Source: Tatumella ptyseos
Lineage (GTDB): Bacteria; Pseudomonadota; Gammaproteobacteria; Enterobacterales; Enterobacteriaceae
Length of the DNA stretch: 64,000 nucleotides
Assembly: GCF_030552895.1 (NCBI RefSeq)
Contig: NZ_CP130649.1
Coordinates: 2,666,001 to 2,730,000 of the forward strand
Direction: 5' to 3'
Below are positions 42,875-52,643 of this stretch, in pieces (positions within the stretch are counted from its first letter, which is position 1; each line of letters opens with the position of its first letter). Position numbers and translations under genes: made by a program. Below the pieces are notes generated by a model, which worked only from the letters and a program-made list of their open reading frames with translations, was not told where the DNA came from and ran no database searches.

Positions 42875-43774
42875 ATGAAACGCGTTACTTCGGTTCTTGT
42901 GGCTTCGTTAATCACAGTAGGCTTTTCGTGCAGCGCCTTCTCTTTTGCCCAGACGATAAAAACCCTTAACATCAGTCAGATTCGCCCCACACAACCCGCG
43001 ATTGGTGACGACGAAGTAAATTATAAAGTCGCCAAATTACAAAGTGATCATCAGGAGTTATTCGACGAATACTGTGAAGATATAGGAGCGAAAGGTGTTA
43101 AAACTTTCGATAACCAATCATCTCTCGCACAACCCTCTAGCTTTAGCTGCCTTGTGGCTCCCGGTACTGACGCGGAGGATGTAAAAAGCGCCGTTATTGC
43201 ACCAGACCATCATGTTTACCTTACCGACGGCCACCACACGGTATCGACCTTTCGAGCGCTAGCTAATAATCAGGATTTTCCGTTCGTGGTCCGCATAACT
43301 GACGACTTTAGTCATCTAGCGTCGATGGACCTCTTCTGGAAAACGATGCAACAACAGCATTTGACCTGGCTTGAAGATCCACAAGGGCAACCAGTCACTC
43401 CTGCTCAGTTACCTCATCAGGTCAGTTTACAAGCCATGCAGAACGATCCTTACCGGTCAGTGGTCTATTTCTTACGTGGCATCGCCTATGATAAACCTGA
43501 TCAAGCACCACCGTTCTTAGAGTTCTACCTAGGTAGCTGGCTTCGCTCTCAGCAGCCTGTGGATACTCAGCAGCTATCGACAAAAGCTGGCTATATGACT
43601 TATCTACAACAAGCCGCCACACGCTTAGTTGCCGCGCAAGGGAGTCAACATTCTACCGATAAAGCAGACTCTCCAACTTTATCGCAGTTAGGACAACGTA
43701 AAACCGTTAACGAGAAGAAGCTGGCTAAATTAGCCGAACCGGGCGGGAAGTTATCACTCTTGTTCAAAGAGTGA
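42875..43774 (+). CDS. Secreted ParB/sulfiredoxin-like (ParBc_2) protein
   Basis: A 299-residue protein with a signal peptide (hydrophobic core about 6-18, cleavage near SFA-Q at 25). The mature part opens with KTLNISQIRPTQPAIGDDEVNYKVAKL and carries a ParB/Srx-like core, including VYLTDGHHTVSTFRAL near 120-135, that is, the phosphate/nucleotide loop of that fold. The family is usually annotated as putative ParB-like nuclease, but an export signal means it does not partition DNA. The ATG at 42875 follows GAGGAAG. An earlier ATG at 42860 leaves the Shine-Dalgarno inside the frame. It lies behind the sbmA terminator. Function unknown. Confidence 0.8.
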   Translation: MKRVTSVLVASLITVGFSCSAFSFAQTIKTLNISQIRPTQPAIGDDEVNYKVAKLQSDHQELFDEYCEDIGAKGVKTFDNQSSLAQPSSFSCLVAPGTDAEDVKSAVIAPDHHVYLTDGHHTVSTFRALANNQDFPFVVRITDDFSHLASMDLFWKTMQQQHLTWLEDPQGQPVTPAQLPHQVSLQAMQNDPYRSVVYFLRGIAYDKPDQAPPFLEFYLGSWLRSQQPVDTQQLSTKAGYMTYLQQAATRLVAAQGSQHSTDKADSPTLSQLGQRKTVNEKKLAKLAEPGGKLSLLFKE

Positions 43775-43783
43775 TAACGGAAG

Positions 43784-43808
43784 AAAGGCCTCTTTATGAG
43801 GCCTTTTT
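43784..43808. terminator. Terminator between ParB-like and yncE genes
   Basis: A 9-bp stem AAAGGCCTC/GAGGCCTTT with loop TTTAT and a T-run. The convergent yncE gene ends at 43811, so it may serve both. Confidence 0.88.
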
Positions 43809-43810
43809 CA

Positions 43811-44848
43811 TTACAATGCGATACGTAAAACAGTATCTGGTTGCGTCGCCTCTTTTTCACGAGAAGAGGGTTGCTTAACACTGACATACAGGACATCTCC
43901 CTTATCGGAGAGTGCTAAGCTATTTGGCATGCCGTCCGTTTTAACGGTGCGTTTTACCTGATAGGTTTTCGTGTCGACAATACTGACGGTACCAGCTTTA
44001 CGGTGCGTCACATAAAGCTCTTGGCGCTGCGCATTGAATAGAACACCCAAAGATTCAGGAACCTTAATGCTGGTTAAGACTTTATTTGTTTGGGTATCAA
44101 TGACGATAACCTGCGGCTGTTTGAAATCCGCAATGAAGGCACGATGACCAGCGGTATCCAAGCTAACATTTAACAGCATATGTTCACCGGGTAAATCCAG
44201 CTTAGAGCGTTTTACAATGCTGTTATGTTGCGTATCGATTTGAATCCATTCTGCATCGGCATTGGAAAGGTACAGCGCATGTTGTGAGGCATCTAAAGCC
44301 AAGCCCGTCGCCATTTTACCCACACCGGTAATGGTTTTAATCACTTTTAGTGATTTACCGTCGAGTACCCACACCACGCTATCAGCCCCGACACCCGTCG
44401 CATAGACTTGATGTGTGGTCGGATCGACCGCAATCTCACGAATTTGTGGTGGTCTGAACGACTCAGTACGTTGACGGGTTTCTACCACTTGTTGAGCGAT
44501 GATTTTCTTAGTTTGTAAGTCAATCGCGGTGATCGAACCATCGCGGGTGTTGCCGGTATAAAGAATATGCTGAGTATTGTCTATGGCAACGCCGAATGGC
44601 TTAAGCGGTTCTTTAATTATCTGCTCAGTCTTCAGATTTTGTGGATTGAGCACATAGACCGCACCGCCGGTCTCTTGTCGGCTACCTGCGCTGGCGACAT
44701 AAAGTTGCTGTGAGGATTGTCCATAAGCCAGCTCGTAAAGGCCTTTCGAAACAGGCTGAGTGAGAACCTGTCCTTCCTCGGCAAGAGCCCCTGCTGAAAA
44801 GAGTGCTGTCACCAATAATAGGGGACGAAAAAGAGAATTGCGTTGCAT
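43811..44848 (-). CDS. yncE: YncE-like periplasmic beta-propeller protein
   Basis: A 345-residue secreted seven-bladed YVTN propeller related to E. coli YncE. A signal peptide of about 23 residues ends GALA. The blades are visible as repeated patterns: QLYVASAG, VYVLNPQNLKTEQII, ILYTGNTRDGSITAIDLQTKKI, VYATGVGADSVVWVLDG, ALYLSNADAEWIQID, AFIADFKQPQVIVIDTQTNKV and ELYVTHRKAGTVSIVDTKT. The reading frame opens 12 codons upstream, but AGAGG is eight bases before the ATG at 44848. E. coli YncE is Fur-regulated and binds DNA in vitro. Its task is unclear. Confidence 0.88.
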   Translation of the reverse strand: MQRNSLFRPLLLVTALFSAGALAEEGQVLTQPVSKGLYELAYGQSSQQLYVASAGSRQETGGAVYVLNPQNLKTEQIIKEPLKPFGVAIDNTQHILYTGNTRDGSITAIDLQTKKIIAQQVVETRQRTESFRPPQIREIAVDPTTHQVYATGVGADSVVWVLDGKSLKVIKTITGVGKMATGLALDASQHALYLSNADAEWIQIDTQHNSIVKRSKLDLPGEHMLLNVSLDTAGHRAFIADFKQPQVIVIDTQTNKVLTSIKVPESLGVLFNAQRQELYVTHRKAGTVSIVDTKTYQVKRTVKTDGMPNSLALSDKGDVLYVSVKQPSSREKEATQPDTVLRIAL

Positions 44849-44943
44849 AATCATTACCTCTGTTATTGCGCAGTGGACCGCCAAACAGCGCCCTTAGCGC
44901 TTATCATGTTGAGAAACGCTAAGAGTGTAATAGATTTTTCAAA

Positions 44944-44958
44944 TGATAAATATAATCA
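44944..44958 (-). promoter_or_regulatory. Fur-like box upstream of yncE
   Basis: TGATAAATATAATCA matches the Fur core TGATAAT-N-ATTATCA at twelve of fourteen defined bases. It lies 95 bases before the yncE start and immediately behind the murQ stop. Iron control of yncE is known in E. coli. Confidence 0.5.
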
Positions 44959-44963
44959 TTTCG

Positions 44964-45875
44964 TTATTTATTTCCCGAGGCTAACAGTGCGGATCGAATA
45001 AAGCCCTTATGCTCGATTAATAGGGCTTGCGCCTGCTGAGCGGTTAAGTCAGCCAACAGCATCAGTATGGCGGTTTTACACTGCCCATGACAGGCTACGA
45101 GTGCCGCTTTAGCCTCTTCTACTCCACAGCCAGTCGCCTCAATTACGATATTTTTCTGCCGTTCAACCAGCTTCTGGTTAGTTGCTTCAACGTCTACCAT
45201 TAAATTCCCAAACACTTTTCCGCTGCGGATCATTGATCCTGTCGTTAACATATTTAGGATCATTTTTTGCGCACTACCAGCCTTCAATCGAGATGACCCG
45301 GTCACTACTTCAGGCCCGACTACGGCGCTAAGCGCAATATCGGCAGACGCGGCCATGGGGCTCTGTGCATTACAACTGACGGCAATGGTAACCGCCCCAC
45401 ACTCTTTTGCCCAGGCTAGCGCCCCCATCACGTAAGGAGTACGACCACTAGCGGCGATGCCAACTAAAATATCTTGTGCAGTAAAGTTAATGGCCTGTAA
45501 GTCTTTAGCCCCTTGCTCTGCGTTATCTTCGGCATTCTCGACCGCTTGTAAAATCGCCTTATGCCCGCCAGCAATTAGTCCAATGACTTGTTCAGGGGAA
45601 GTCCCAAACGTTGGTGGGCATTCACTAGCATCTAGGATACCGAGTCGACCTGAAGTTCCCGCGCCGCTATAAATTAACCGTCCACCTTGTGCAAAAGCCG
45701 TGGTAATCGCCTCTACTGCTTGAGTGATTTCAGGCAAAATCGCCTCTACCGCAAGGGCTACTTTTTTATCTTCGTCGTTAATAACCTTGAGCATCTCGGC
45801 TGTCGATAGCTGGTCGATATTCTCACTCGCGGTATTGCGACCTTCGGTGACAAGATGATGGAGATTGAGGGACAT
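44964..45875 (-). CDS. murQ: N-acetylmuramic acid 6-phosphate etherase
   Basis: A 303-residue SIS-domain enzyme that cleaves MurNAc 6-phosphate into GlcNAc 6-phosphate and lactate, part of cell-wall recycling. Hallmarks are [25 protein letters not shown] (spanning about 68-92, with the catalytic Glu85), [18 protein letters not shown] with the second glutamate, and [17 protein letters not shown] start at the second ATG of the frame (45875) because homologues begin MSLNLHHL. The usual partner permease gene murP is absent. A different uptake or internal recycling route must supply substrate. Confidence 0.95.
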   Translation of the reverse strand: MSLNLHHLVTEGRNTASENIDQLSTAEMLKVINDEDKKVALAVEAILPEITQAVEAITTAFAQGGRLIYSGAGTSGRLGILDASECPPTFGTSPEQVIGLIAGGHKAILQAVENAEDNAEQGAKDLQAINFTAQDILVGIAASGRTPYVMGALAWAKECGAVTIAVSCNAQSPMAASADIALSAVVGPEVVTGSSRLKAGSAQKMILNMLTTGSMIRSGKVFGNLMVDVEATNQKLVERQKNIVIEATGCGVEEAKAALVACHGQCKTAILMLLADLTAQQAQALLIEHKGFIRSALLASGNK

Positions 45876-45895
45876 AATCAAGCCTTATTGTGGAC

Positions 45896-45944
45896 AAAAA
45901 AAACGGGAGTGATGACCGGGGTTCTCCCCTATCATGCACTCCCG
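45896..45944 (-). terminator. Terminator of gltP
   Basis: On the minus strand CGGGAGTG/CACTCCCG (45937-45944 with 45904-45911), with an inner G/C stem, is followed by eight U residues (A-run 45896-45903). Confidence 0.9.
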
Positions 45945-45967
45945 ATTGTTCAGTAATCAATAGTCAG

Positions 45968-47272
45968 TTATTTAGCGCGGGAGGTCCCCAGCATTTGCTG
46001 TTCGTAAGCCCGTGCTTTATTCACATCAAACTGTTTTTCCCAGCAAGAGATCACCAATACTGCTAGGGCATTACCGACCACATTCAATGCGGTACGCGCC
46101 ATATCCATAATACGGTCAACTCCAGCAATAAAGGCTAAGCCTTCTAATGGGATCCCTACGCTACCCAGTGTTGCTAACAACACCACGAAGGAAACGCCCG
46201 GTACACCCGCAATCCCTTTAGAGGTCACCATCAAAGTAAGGACTAGAATGATCTGATGCGTCAAAGAGAGCTCGATACCGTAGAGTTGAGCGATAAAGAT
46301 TGCCGCAATACTTTGATAAAGCGTCGAACCGTCTAAGTTAAAAGAGTAACCCGTCGGTACCACGAAGCTTGTGATCGATTTTGGCGCACCATAGGCTTCC
46401 ATCTTCTCCATGATCCGTGGAAGAACGGTCTCAGAACTCGAGGTAGAGTAAGACAGAATGAGCTCATCTTTCAGTAGCCGCATCAGTGTCCAAATATTCA
46501 AACTACACATCTTCGCGACGCCACCCAAGATAACAAAGGCAAACAGCAAGATGGCGGCATAAACTAGTCCAACCAGCTTCGCCAGTGGATAGAGGGAAGC
46601 AAAACCAAAGTTAGCCACAGTCACGGTCAATAGCGCGAAAACACCGACCGGTGCATAACGCATGATCATGTTGGTAACTTTAAACATGGTTTCTGAGATC
46701 GAACGGAATACAGAGACCAGCGGATCGCGGTGTTCTGCAGGCAGTGATGATAAGCCCAAACCAAATAATACCGAGAAGAAGATAATCGCCAGCATGTCGC
46801 CATTCGCAAATGAGACAAAAATGTTTTGCGGAATAATCGACAGGATAGTGGTCACTAAGCTATGAGGCCCGTTCTGCACTTGTTGCGTCGTGGCTTCGTA
46901 TTTTGAGATATCAGTCGTGGTTAACGCAGACATATCAATGCCGGTTCCTGGGTGGAACACATTGGCTAGTGTTAAACCGACCACGATAGCAATGGTGGTG
47001 ATTACCTCAAAATAGATAATCGTTTTAAGGCCAATGCGCCCTAATTTTTTTGCATCACCGACTCCCGCAATACCAACGATGAGCGATGAAACAACGATCG
47101 GGATAACAATCATTTTGATCAAATGAATGAAGATGTCACCCGCAGGTTTTAACACATTGACCACCAGCCAATCGCGGCTGTCTGGTGCATTGTGGAGAAT
47201 GCTTCCGGCAACAATACCTAAAATCAGTGCAATTAGGATTTGCCAAGCAAGAGTGATTTTGAAGCCTTTCAT
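45968..47272 (-). CDS. gltP: Glutamate/aspartate:proton symporter GltP
   Basis: A 434-residue inner-membrane carrier of the DAACS family. It has eight helices and two re-entrant hairpins: the serine-rich STSSSETVLPRIMEKMEAYG (near 275-295), PTGYSFNLDGSTLYQSIAAIFIAQ and the substrate-binding GVPGVSFVVLLATLG...D.ARTALNVVGNALAVLVI. The sequence follows E. coli GltP (437). It is divergent from acs, as in the corresponding E. coli neighbourhood, and has its own terminator. Confidence 0.93.
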   Translation of the reverse strand: MKGFKITLAWQILIALILGIVAGSILHNAPDSRDWLVVNVLKPAGDIFIHLIKMIVIPIVVSSLIVGIAGVGDAKKLGRIGLKTIIYFEVITTIAIVVGLTLANVFHPGTGIDMSALTTTDISKYEATTQQVQNGPHSLVTTILSIIPQNIFVSFANGDMLAIIFFSVLFGLGLSSLPAEHRDPLVSVFRSISETMFKVTNMIMRYAPVGVFALLTVTVANFGFASLYPLAKLVGLVYAAILLFAFVILGGVAKMCSLNIWTLMRLLKDELILSYSTSSSETVLPRIMEKMEAYGAPKSITSFVVPTGYSFNLDGSTLYQSIAAIFIAQLYGIELSLTHQIILVLTLMVTSKGIAGVPGVSFVVLLATLGSVGIPLEGLAFIAGVDRIMDMARTALNVVGNALAVLVISCWEKQFDVNKARAYEQQMLGTSRAK

Positions 47273-47763
47273 AGAATAGTGGTTTCCTCAGTCAAACTGC
47301 CTTTCACTCTTCAGTGACAAGAGAAGTACGCAGAAATAAAAATGCCAAAAATAAAACGGGCAAGTCTTTGATGTTTGTGTGCTAAAACCGCCTCCTGCGA
47401 TTTTGTGTGCTATGTATTACCATTTTCTCTCTGCTGAGCGCAAGTTTTGATAAACATCGGATAATTCTCTTTTGATAACACATTATCGTATAAAGACATC
47501 AGCTTTTTATAACCCTATCTTCTAAAAGAAAAAATTTGGCTCGATAAAATGCGCACGTTTTGAAAAAAAATTTCCCAGACCTTGTAGGTTGCTAGGCATT
47601 TTCAATTGATTTTGCAAGAATGGTTGAGAATACCGATAAAATTGACGCCTCGGTAAATAATGATGCAATCCCGTGATCTCTGGCACATATCCCAAACAAA
47701 TCACCGGCTTGGTCTTTTATCATGCATCTTTTCACATAAAATTAACAAAAAAGGAGACCTGTC
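47273..47763. other. Divergent region between gltP and acs
   Basis: About 490 AT-rich bases with promoters in both directions. Two direct repeats are visible: TTTGTGTGCTA at 47374-47384 and 47402-47412 (28 bases apart) and TTTTGATAA at 47445-47453 and 47470-47478 (25 bases apart). A strong AAAAAAGGAG precedes acs. In E. coli the acs promoter is governed by CRP, FIS and IHF. I cannot identify those sites with confidence. Confidence 0.5.
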
Positions 47764-49719
47764 ATGAGCCAACCCATTACCCACCCTATTATGGATGCCA
47801 TTGCTGCCAATACTCTGATAAACGAAGCACAGTATGCTGACCTCTATCAACAATCGGTGGACGACCCTTCTGCATTCTGGCAGGAGCAAGCACAGATCAT
47901 TGATTGGATGACACCTTTTACACGTGTGAAAAATACAAGTTTTACACCGGGTAATATTGATATCCGCTGGTTCGAAGATGGGCAACTCAACTTAGCCGCT
48001 AACTGTTTGGATCGCCATTTGGCTGAACATGCTGATAAGAAAGCCATTATTTGGGAAAGTGATGACGGTACCGAAAGTCGCACCTTGACCTATCGCGAAT
48101 TACATCAACAAGTTTGCCAATTTGCTAATGTCCTAACGTCTATGGGCATAAAACGTCAGGACGTGGTTGCGCTCTATATGCCAATGGTCCCTGAAGCCGC
48201 AGTCGCTATGCTCGCCTGCGCACGTATTGGCGCCATCCATTCTGTTATTTTTGGTGGTTTCTCACCGGATGCAGTCGCGGGGCGAATCATCGATAGCCAA
48301 GCAAAACTAGTGGTCACTGCTGACCAAGGGTTGCGTGCAGGACGCCCCATCCCATTGAAAAAGAACGTCGACGATGCCTTGGCAAATCCAGGCGTGACTA
48401 GCGTAAAAAACGTGATTGTCTATTCGCGTACCGGCCAATCGCCGAGTTGGCATGCGCCTCGTGATTGTTGGTGGCATGAACTGATGGCCGATGCGCCGAT
48501 TGAACACAAACCGGTGGCGATGAATGCTGAAGATCCTTTATTTATTCTTTATACCTCCGGATCGACCGGTCAGCCAAAAGGGGTTCTGCATACCACTGGG
48601 GGCTACTTGGTTTATGCCGCGACCACCTTTAAATATGTCTTTGATTACCAGCCAGAGGATATCTATTGGTGTACCGCGGATGTCGGTTGGATCACAGGGC
48701 ATAGCTACTTACTCTATGGACCATTAGCTTGTGGCGCGACAACCGTTATGTTCGAAGGCGTCCCAAACTGGCCAACCGCTTCGCGTATGGCAGAAGTAGT
48801 CGACAAATATCAAGTTACCATTCTCTATACCGCACCTACCGCGATACGTGCTCTGATGGCTGAAGGGGACAAAGCAATTCAAGGTACCGATCGCCGTTCA
48901 CTGCGGGTTCTGGGATCGGTCGGTGAGCCGATTAACCCTGAAGCTTGGGAGTGGTTTTTCACCAAAATGGGTAACAGCCGCTGTCCTATCGTCGATACTT
49001 GGTGGCAAACCGAGACAGGCGGTTTTATGATTGCCCCATTCCCCGGCGCGACACCGTTGAAACCAGGCTCTGCCACCCGTCCTTTCTTTGGGGTAAAACC
49101 GGCTTTAGTCGATAATGAAGGTAATATTCAGGAAGGGGTTTGTGAAGGTAATTTAGTGATTACTGACTCATGGCCGGGTCAAGCTCGTACTCTGTTTGGC
49201 GATCACCAACGTTTTGAGCAGACATACTTTTCAACCTTCGTTAATACCTACTTTAGTGGTGATGGCGCTCGCCGTGACGAAGAGGGTTACTACTGGATCA
49301 CCGGTCGTGTTGACGATGTATTGAACGTTTCAGGTCACCGTTTGGGGACTGCAGAAATAGAATCGGCATTAGTCTCTCATCCCAAAATCGCTGAAGCAGC
49401 CGTCGTCGGTATACCGCACTCAATAAAAGGCCAGGCGATTTATGCCTATGTGACCCTTAATAGTGGTGAAGAACCGAGCAGCGACCTCTACAGTGAGGTT
49501 CGTCAGTGGGTGCGTAAAGAAATTGGGCCTATCGCCACCCCGGACGTCCTCCACTGGGCCGAAATGCTACCTAAGACTCGTTCTGGTAAAATTATGCGCC
49601 GTATTTTACGCAAAATTGCCGCCGGTGATACCACTAACTTTGGTGATACATCGACCTTGGCCGATCCGGGAGTTGTCGAGAAGCTATTAGAAGAAAAGCA
49701 GAGTATTCAGCAACCCTAA
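47764..49719 (+). CDS. acs: Acetyl-CoA synthetase
   Basis: A 651-residue adenylate-forming enzyme that converts acetate, ATP and CoA to acetyl-CoA for high-affinity acetate scavenging. Motifs: [20 protein letters not shown] (ATP loop, about 260-279), [10 protein letters not shown] (about 414-423), and [14 protein letters not shown] with Lys609, the same position as the acetylated lysine of the E. coli and Salmonella enzymes. In E. coli acs is followed by yjcH and actP. Here it ends in a terminator and is followed by a convergent lrgAB pair. Confidence 0.97.
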   Translation: MSQPITHPIMDAIAANTLINEAQYADLYQQSVDDPSAFWQEQAQIIDWMTPFTRVKNTSFTPGNIDIRWFEDGQLNLAANCLDRHLAEHADKKAIIWESDDGTESRTLTYRELHQQVCQFANVLTSMGIKRQDVVALYMPMVPEAAVAMLACARIGAIHSVIFGGFSPDAVAGRIIDSQAKLVVTADQGLRAGRPIPLKKNVDDALANPGVTSVKNVIVYSRTGQSPSWHAPRDCWWHELMADAPIEHKPVAMNAEDPLFILYTSGSTGQPKGVLHTTGGYLVYAATTFKYVFDYQPEDIYWCTADVGWITGHSYLLYGPLACGATTVMFEGVPNWPTASRMAEVVDKYQVTILYTAPTAIRALMAEGDKAIQGTDRRSLRVLGSVGEPINPEAWEWFFTKMGNSRCPIVDTWWQTETGGFMIAPFPGATPLKPGSATRPFFGVKPALVDNEGNIQEGVCEGNLVITDSWPGQARTLFGDHQRFEQTYFSTFVNTYFSGDGARRDEEGYYWITGRVDDVLNVSGHRLGTAEIESALVSHPKIAEAAVVGIPHSIKGQAIYAYVTLNSGEEPSSDLYSEVRQWVRKEIGPIATPDVLHWAEMLPKTRSGKIMRRILRKIAAGDTTNFGDTSTLADPGVVEKLLEEKQSIQQP

Positions 49720-49725
49720 TACTTG

Positions 49726-49750
49726 AGGGTCACTGTTTGACAGTGACCCT
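49726..49750. terminator. Terminator between acs and lrgB-like gene
   Basis: A perfect 10-bp stem AGGGTCACTG/CAGTGACCCT with a five-base loop lies between the two convergent stop codons. The T-tail is short. Confidence 0.75.
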
Positions 49751-49755
49751 TATTC

Positions 49756-50445
49756 TCAAAAAAGTAATCGAATAAAGGGGGCCAGTAGCACGGTCATTAT
49801 CCCCGCTAACATCATGACTAAGCTTGATACAACCCCTTCCTCTGGACCCAGCTGATAGGCTTTTGCAGTACCGGCTCCGTGAGATGCAGCGCCTAAACTG
49901 GCTCCTTTTGCAATACTTTGTTTAATCATCAATCGCAGAAACAGAAAATCGCCGATTGCCATCCCGAACACCCCAGTAATTACTACAAATAAGGCAACGA
50001 GATCGGGTTGTCCGCCAACTTGTTTAGCCGCAGCGAGCGCAAAAGGGGTAGTGATAGAGCGAACCGCTAAACTGCGTTCGACCATTTCCGGTAACGAGAA
50101 AAGACGAGCTAACCAGACAGAGCTAAAAACCGCGACCGTTACCGCTGTCAATACACCAGCTCCGAGTGACATCCAATGCCGTCGAATCATCCCCAAGTTT
50201 TCATAGACGGGAACGGCAAAGGCTAGCGTCGCCGGACCTAATAACCAGATTAACCAATGGTTGTCACCGATATAATCTTCCCACGAGATAGGCGTCGTGA
50301 GTAGTAAAATAATTAATACTAACGGCGTGAATACTAAGGGCATTAACAGTAGTAAGCGCCAACGTCGGTAAAGACGTTTATTAAGGTAGTAGATGATGAC
50401 AGTCAAGACTAAGCAGCCGATATTTACGAGCATACTACTCATCAT
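49756..50445 (-). CDS. LrgB/YohK-family membrane protein
   Basis: A 229-residue inner-membrane protein of the LrgB (CidB) family with about six helices. Family motifs are present: ITTPFALAAAKQVGGQPDLVA and GASLGAASHGAGTAKAYQLG.EEG. The start overlaps the lrgA-like gene by eleven bases. Family members were first described as murein hydrolase or holin-like regulators. In Bacillus the LrgAB-type PftAB pair imports pyruvate. Its place beside acs makes a small-acid transport role attractive, but this is inference. Confidence 0.85.
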   Translation of the reverse strand: MMSSMLVNIGCLVLTVIIYYLNKRLYRRWRLLLLMPLVFTPLVLIILLLTTPISWEDYIGDNHWLIWLLGPATLAFAVPVYENLGMIRRHWMSLGAGVLTAVTVAVFSSVWLARLFSLPEMVERSLAVRSITTPFALAAAKQVGGQPDLVALFVVITGVFGMAIGDFLFLRLMIKQSIAKGASLGAASHGAGTAKAYQLGPEEGVVSSLVMMLAGIMTVLLAPFIRLLF

Positions 50446-50869
50446 TCGCCCCTAACTTACGTTGTGCACGGTTCATCTCAAAACGAAATACCCGCTCGAC
50501 CACAAAGCCGGTCGCAGCTAAAACCATAATAGTGCTCAAACCGATCACCGCGACAATTTTCCACCCTTCGCTCCGTAGCAAAGGACCATAATTGACCACT
50601 GCCACGACCGCCGGAATAAAGAAAAGTAGCATCTCAGCTAATAGCCAATTCCCCCCCGCACGAACCCACTTTACTGGGACAATACGTAGCATAATAAGCA
50701 GCAGCAAAATACCTAAGCCGATAACATTCGCGGGAAGAGGGAGATGGAAAAGATTAACCAGCAAGCCGGCTAAGAGGTATAGACCGATATAGATACAGAG
50801 TTGCAGCGGAATTTGCCACAACGAATCGGTTACCAACTTTTGGCGTAAGCGGCGCCATAAAGTGGACAT
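50435..50869 (-). CDS. LrgA/CidA-family membrane protein
   Basis: A 144-residue protein with four hydrophobic helices, the length and pattern of the LrgA/CidA family (YohJ in E. coli). The core LPLPANVIGLGILLLLIMLRIVPVKWV and LLAEMLLFFIPAVVAVVNYGPLL matches the conserved P-x-x-x-G-x-x-x-L...FF.P..V..M region. It is the first gene of the pair, overlapping its lrgB-like partner by eleven bases. No LytS/LytR regulator is present. Confidence 0.85.
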   Translation of the reverse strand: MSTLWRRLRQKLVTDSLWQIPLQLCIYIGLYLLAGLLVNLFHLPLPANVIGLGILLLLIMLRIVPVKWVRAGGNWLLAEMLLFFIPAVVAVVNYGPLLRSEGWKIVAVIGLSTIMVLAATGFVVERVFRFEMNRAQRKLGANDE

Positions 50870-50962
50870 TCGGGTGCCTCGTTATCTTTAAGTAAAAAAA
50901 TCAGTATATAGAGAGGGGCGGTAACAGTGAAATGAATAAAAATTATCGTCCATCATTAAACA

Positions 50963-50986
50963 TCCCCCATCTCGAGAGGTGGGGGA
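50963..50986 (-). terminator. Hairpin behind yjcE
   Basis: TCCCCCA (50963-50969) pairs with TGGGGGA (50980-50986), with inner CTC/GAG pairs. It lies just behind the yjcE stop on the minus strand. The U-tract is short. Confidence 0.6.
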
Positions 50987-50993
50987 CAGAGGA

Positions 50994-52643
50994 TCACTCT
51001 TCTTTTTCGATAAGGAGTGCTTCTAGCAGGTCTAAATCGCGTAGGAGTTTACGCATAGATTCATCGGATATCTGCTTGGTCGCCCGAAGGTGGTAAACTT
51101 CTGCACGCTCAGCACGCAGAGCATTAAGTCGCAAACGCCTCTCCAGATTTTCCATAAACATAGCCTGTTCGACATCGTCTTTATCATCTAATCGCCGACG
51201 TAAATGGCCAATCACTCGAGAGCTGACTTCTTTTAAAACCTCCGGATCGATATTCTCATTAGTATCTTTCGCTAAACGCTCTTCCATCTTATACAGGCTA
51301 TCAATCCCTGATTTAGCCATGATGGAGCGGGCTTTACGTAATTCTCTTCCCGTTTCACCTTTATCGATACCCGAGACGCCCTTAAGCAATACCGGTAAAG
51401 TAACGACCCCCGCTAATAGTGAAAAGAGTATCACTCCCGTAGCAAGGAAGACTAATTCGTAGCGCGCTGGAAAGTTTTCACCGTTCGGTAAGAATAGTGG
51501 AATGGATAAAACACCCGCCAGGGTAACTGCCCCTCGAACACCCGCGAAAGTTGCCACGAGTAACTCCCTTACTGAGTAGTTACTAAACTCCATTGGACGT
51601 TTCTTAAGTAAGCGTTTACTAATCCTCTGCATAAGGAATAACCAGCCGAAACGTACCACGATCAAGGCTAAATAGATCATAGCGACCGCAAATAACAGAA
51701 TCCAAATATTTACGTTGTTATCGACTTCAGCCTCGGTAAGTGTGGTTTGTAAAATTCCGGGGAGCTGTAAACCCAGCATCAAAAACACCATGCCGTTAAA
51801 GACGAACTCAAGCATTTGCCAAACACTATTTGCCCGTAAGCGCATCGCTAACGGGGCTTGGCGGATTATCCCAGAACGGCTGATGGTCATCCCTGCGGCC
51901 ACGGCCGCAAGAATCCCCGATGTACCAAGGTGTTCAGCGATGAGATATGAAGCGAAAGGGAGTAGCATTAGCAATACCGTTTGCGTCGCCGGGTCATCGC
52001 CACTCCAACGGCTAAACAGACGAAGCGATTTACCATAAAGCCAACACACCACGACCCCGGCCAGTAATCCACCGAGTGAGACTTTTAAGAATTCGAGCGA
52101 GGCTCCCGACCAGGTAAATACCATGGATCCCATAGCCACCGCGATGGCAAAGTTTAGGGAGACCAGACCCGAGGCATCGTTCATTAAAGCTTCGCCTTGA
52201 ACGATCGACATAATTTTTTTAGGAATCCGCCCTTCGCCCACTATACCTGATAATGCCACGGCATCGGTTGGGGAGAGTACTGCGGCCAGAGCAAAAGCAG
52301 GAATTAAGGGAACTCCTGGTATCGTCCAGTGAATAAGATAGCCAATTCCCACGACAGTAATCAGGACTAATACTAAGGCTAATCCAATGATTTCCCGCCC
52401 ATGGTGTAGGAATTCATTAATCGGGGTTTTCCAACCATCGGAAAAAAGTAAAGGCGGGATAAACAGAACTAAAAAGAGTTCAGGGTCAAAATTGACGTGT
52501 AAACCAAAACTTGGCCATCCCAGCAACGCACCGGCAATAATTTGCACTAACGGCAAGGGGATTTGAAAGGGAATGATACGAGCCGCAACACCAGAGAGCG
52601 ATACCACCAGCGTCATAATCAATATGGTGAAGAAAATTTCCAT
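50994..52643 (-). CDS. yjcE: CPA1-family sodium:proton antiporter YjcE
   Basis: A 549-residue inner-membrane antiporter, identical in length to E. coli YjcE and similar throughout: MEIFFTILIMTLVVSLSGV, FDPELFLVLFIPPLLFSDGW, LAAVLSPTDAVALSGIVGEGRIPK, and QGEALMNDASGLVSLNFA with the ND pair that binds the cation. The C-terminal 130 residues form a charged cytoplasmic domain (coiled-coil-like, ending LLEALLIEKEE). The frame opens at 52703, but AAGGAA before the ATG at 52643 and the E. coli start favour the latter. It lies between the lrgAB pair and soxR. Confidence 0.93.
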   Translation of the reverse strand: MEIFFTILIMTLVVSLSGVAARIIPFQIPLPLVQIIAGALLGWPSFGLHVNFDPELFLVLFIPPLLFSDGWKTPINEFLHHGREIIGLALVLVLITVVGIGYLIHWTIPGVPLIPAFALAAVLSPTDAVALSGIVGEGRIPKKIMSIVQGEALMNDASGLVSLNFAIAVAMGSMVFTWSGASLEFLKVSLGGLLAGVVVCWLYGKSLRLFSRWSGDDPATQTVLLMLLPFASYLIAEHLGTSGILAAVAAGMTISRSGIIRQAPLAMRLRANSVWQMLEFVFNGMVFLMLGLQLPGILQTTLTEAEVDNNVNIWILLFAVAMIYLALIVVRFGWLFLMQRISKRLLKKRPMEFSNYSVRELLVATFAGVRGAVTLAGVLSIPLFLPNGENFPARYELVFLATGVILFSLLAGVVTLPVLLKGVSGIDKGETGRELRKARSIMAKSGIDSLYKMEERLAKDTNENIDPEVLKEVSSRVIGHLRRRLDDKDDVEQAMFMENLERRLRLNALRAERAEVYHLRATKQISDESMRKLLRDLDLLEALLIEKEE

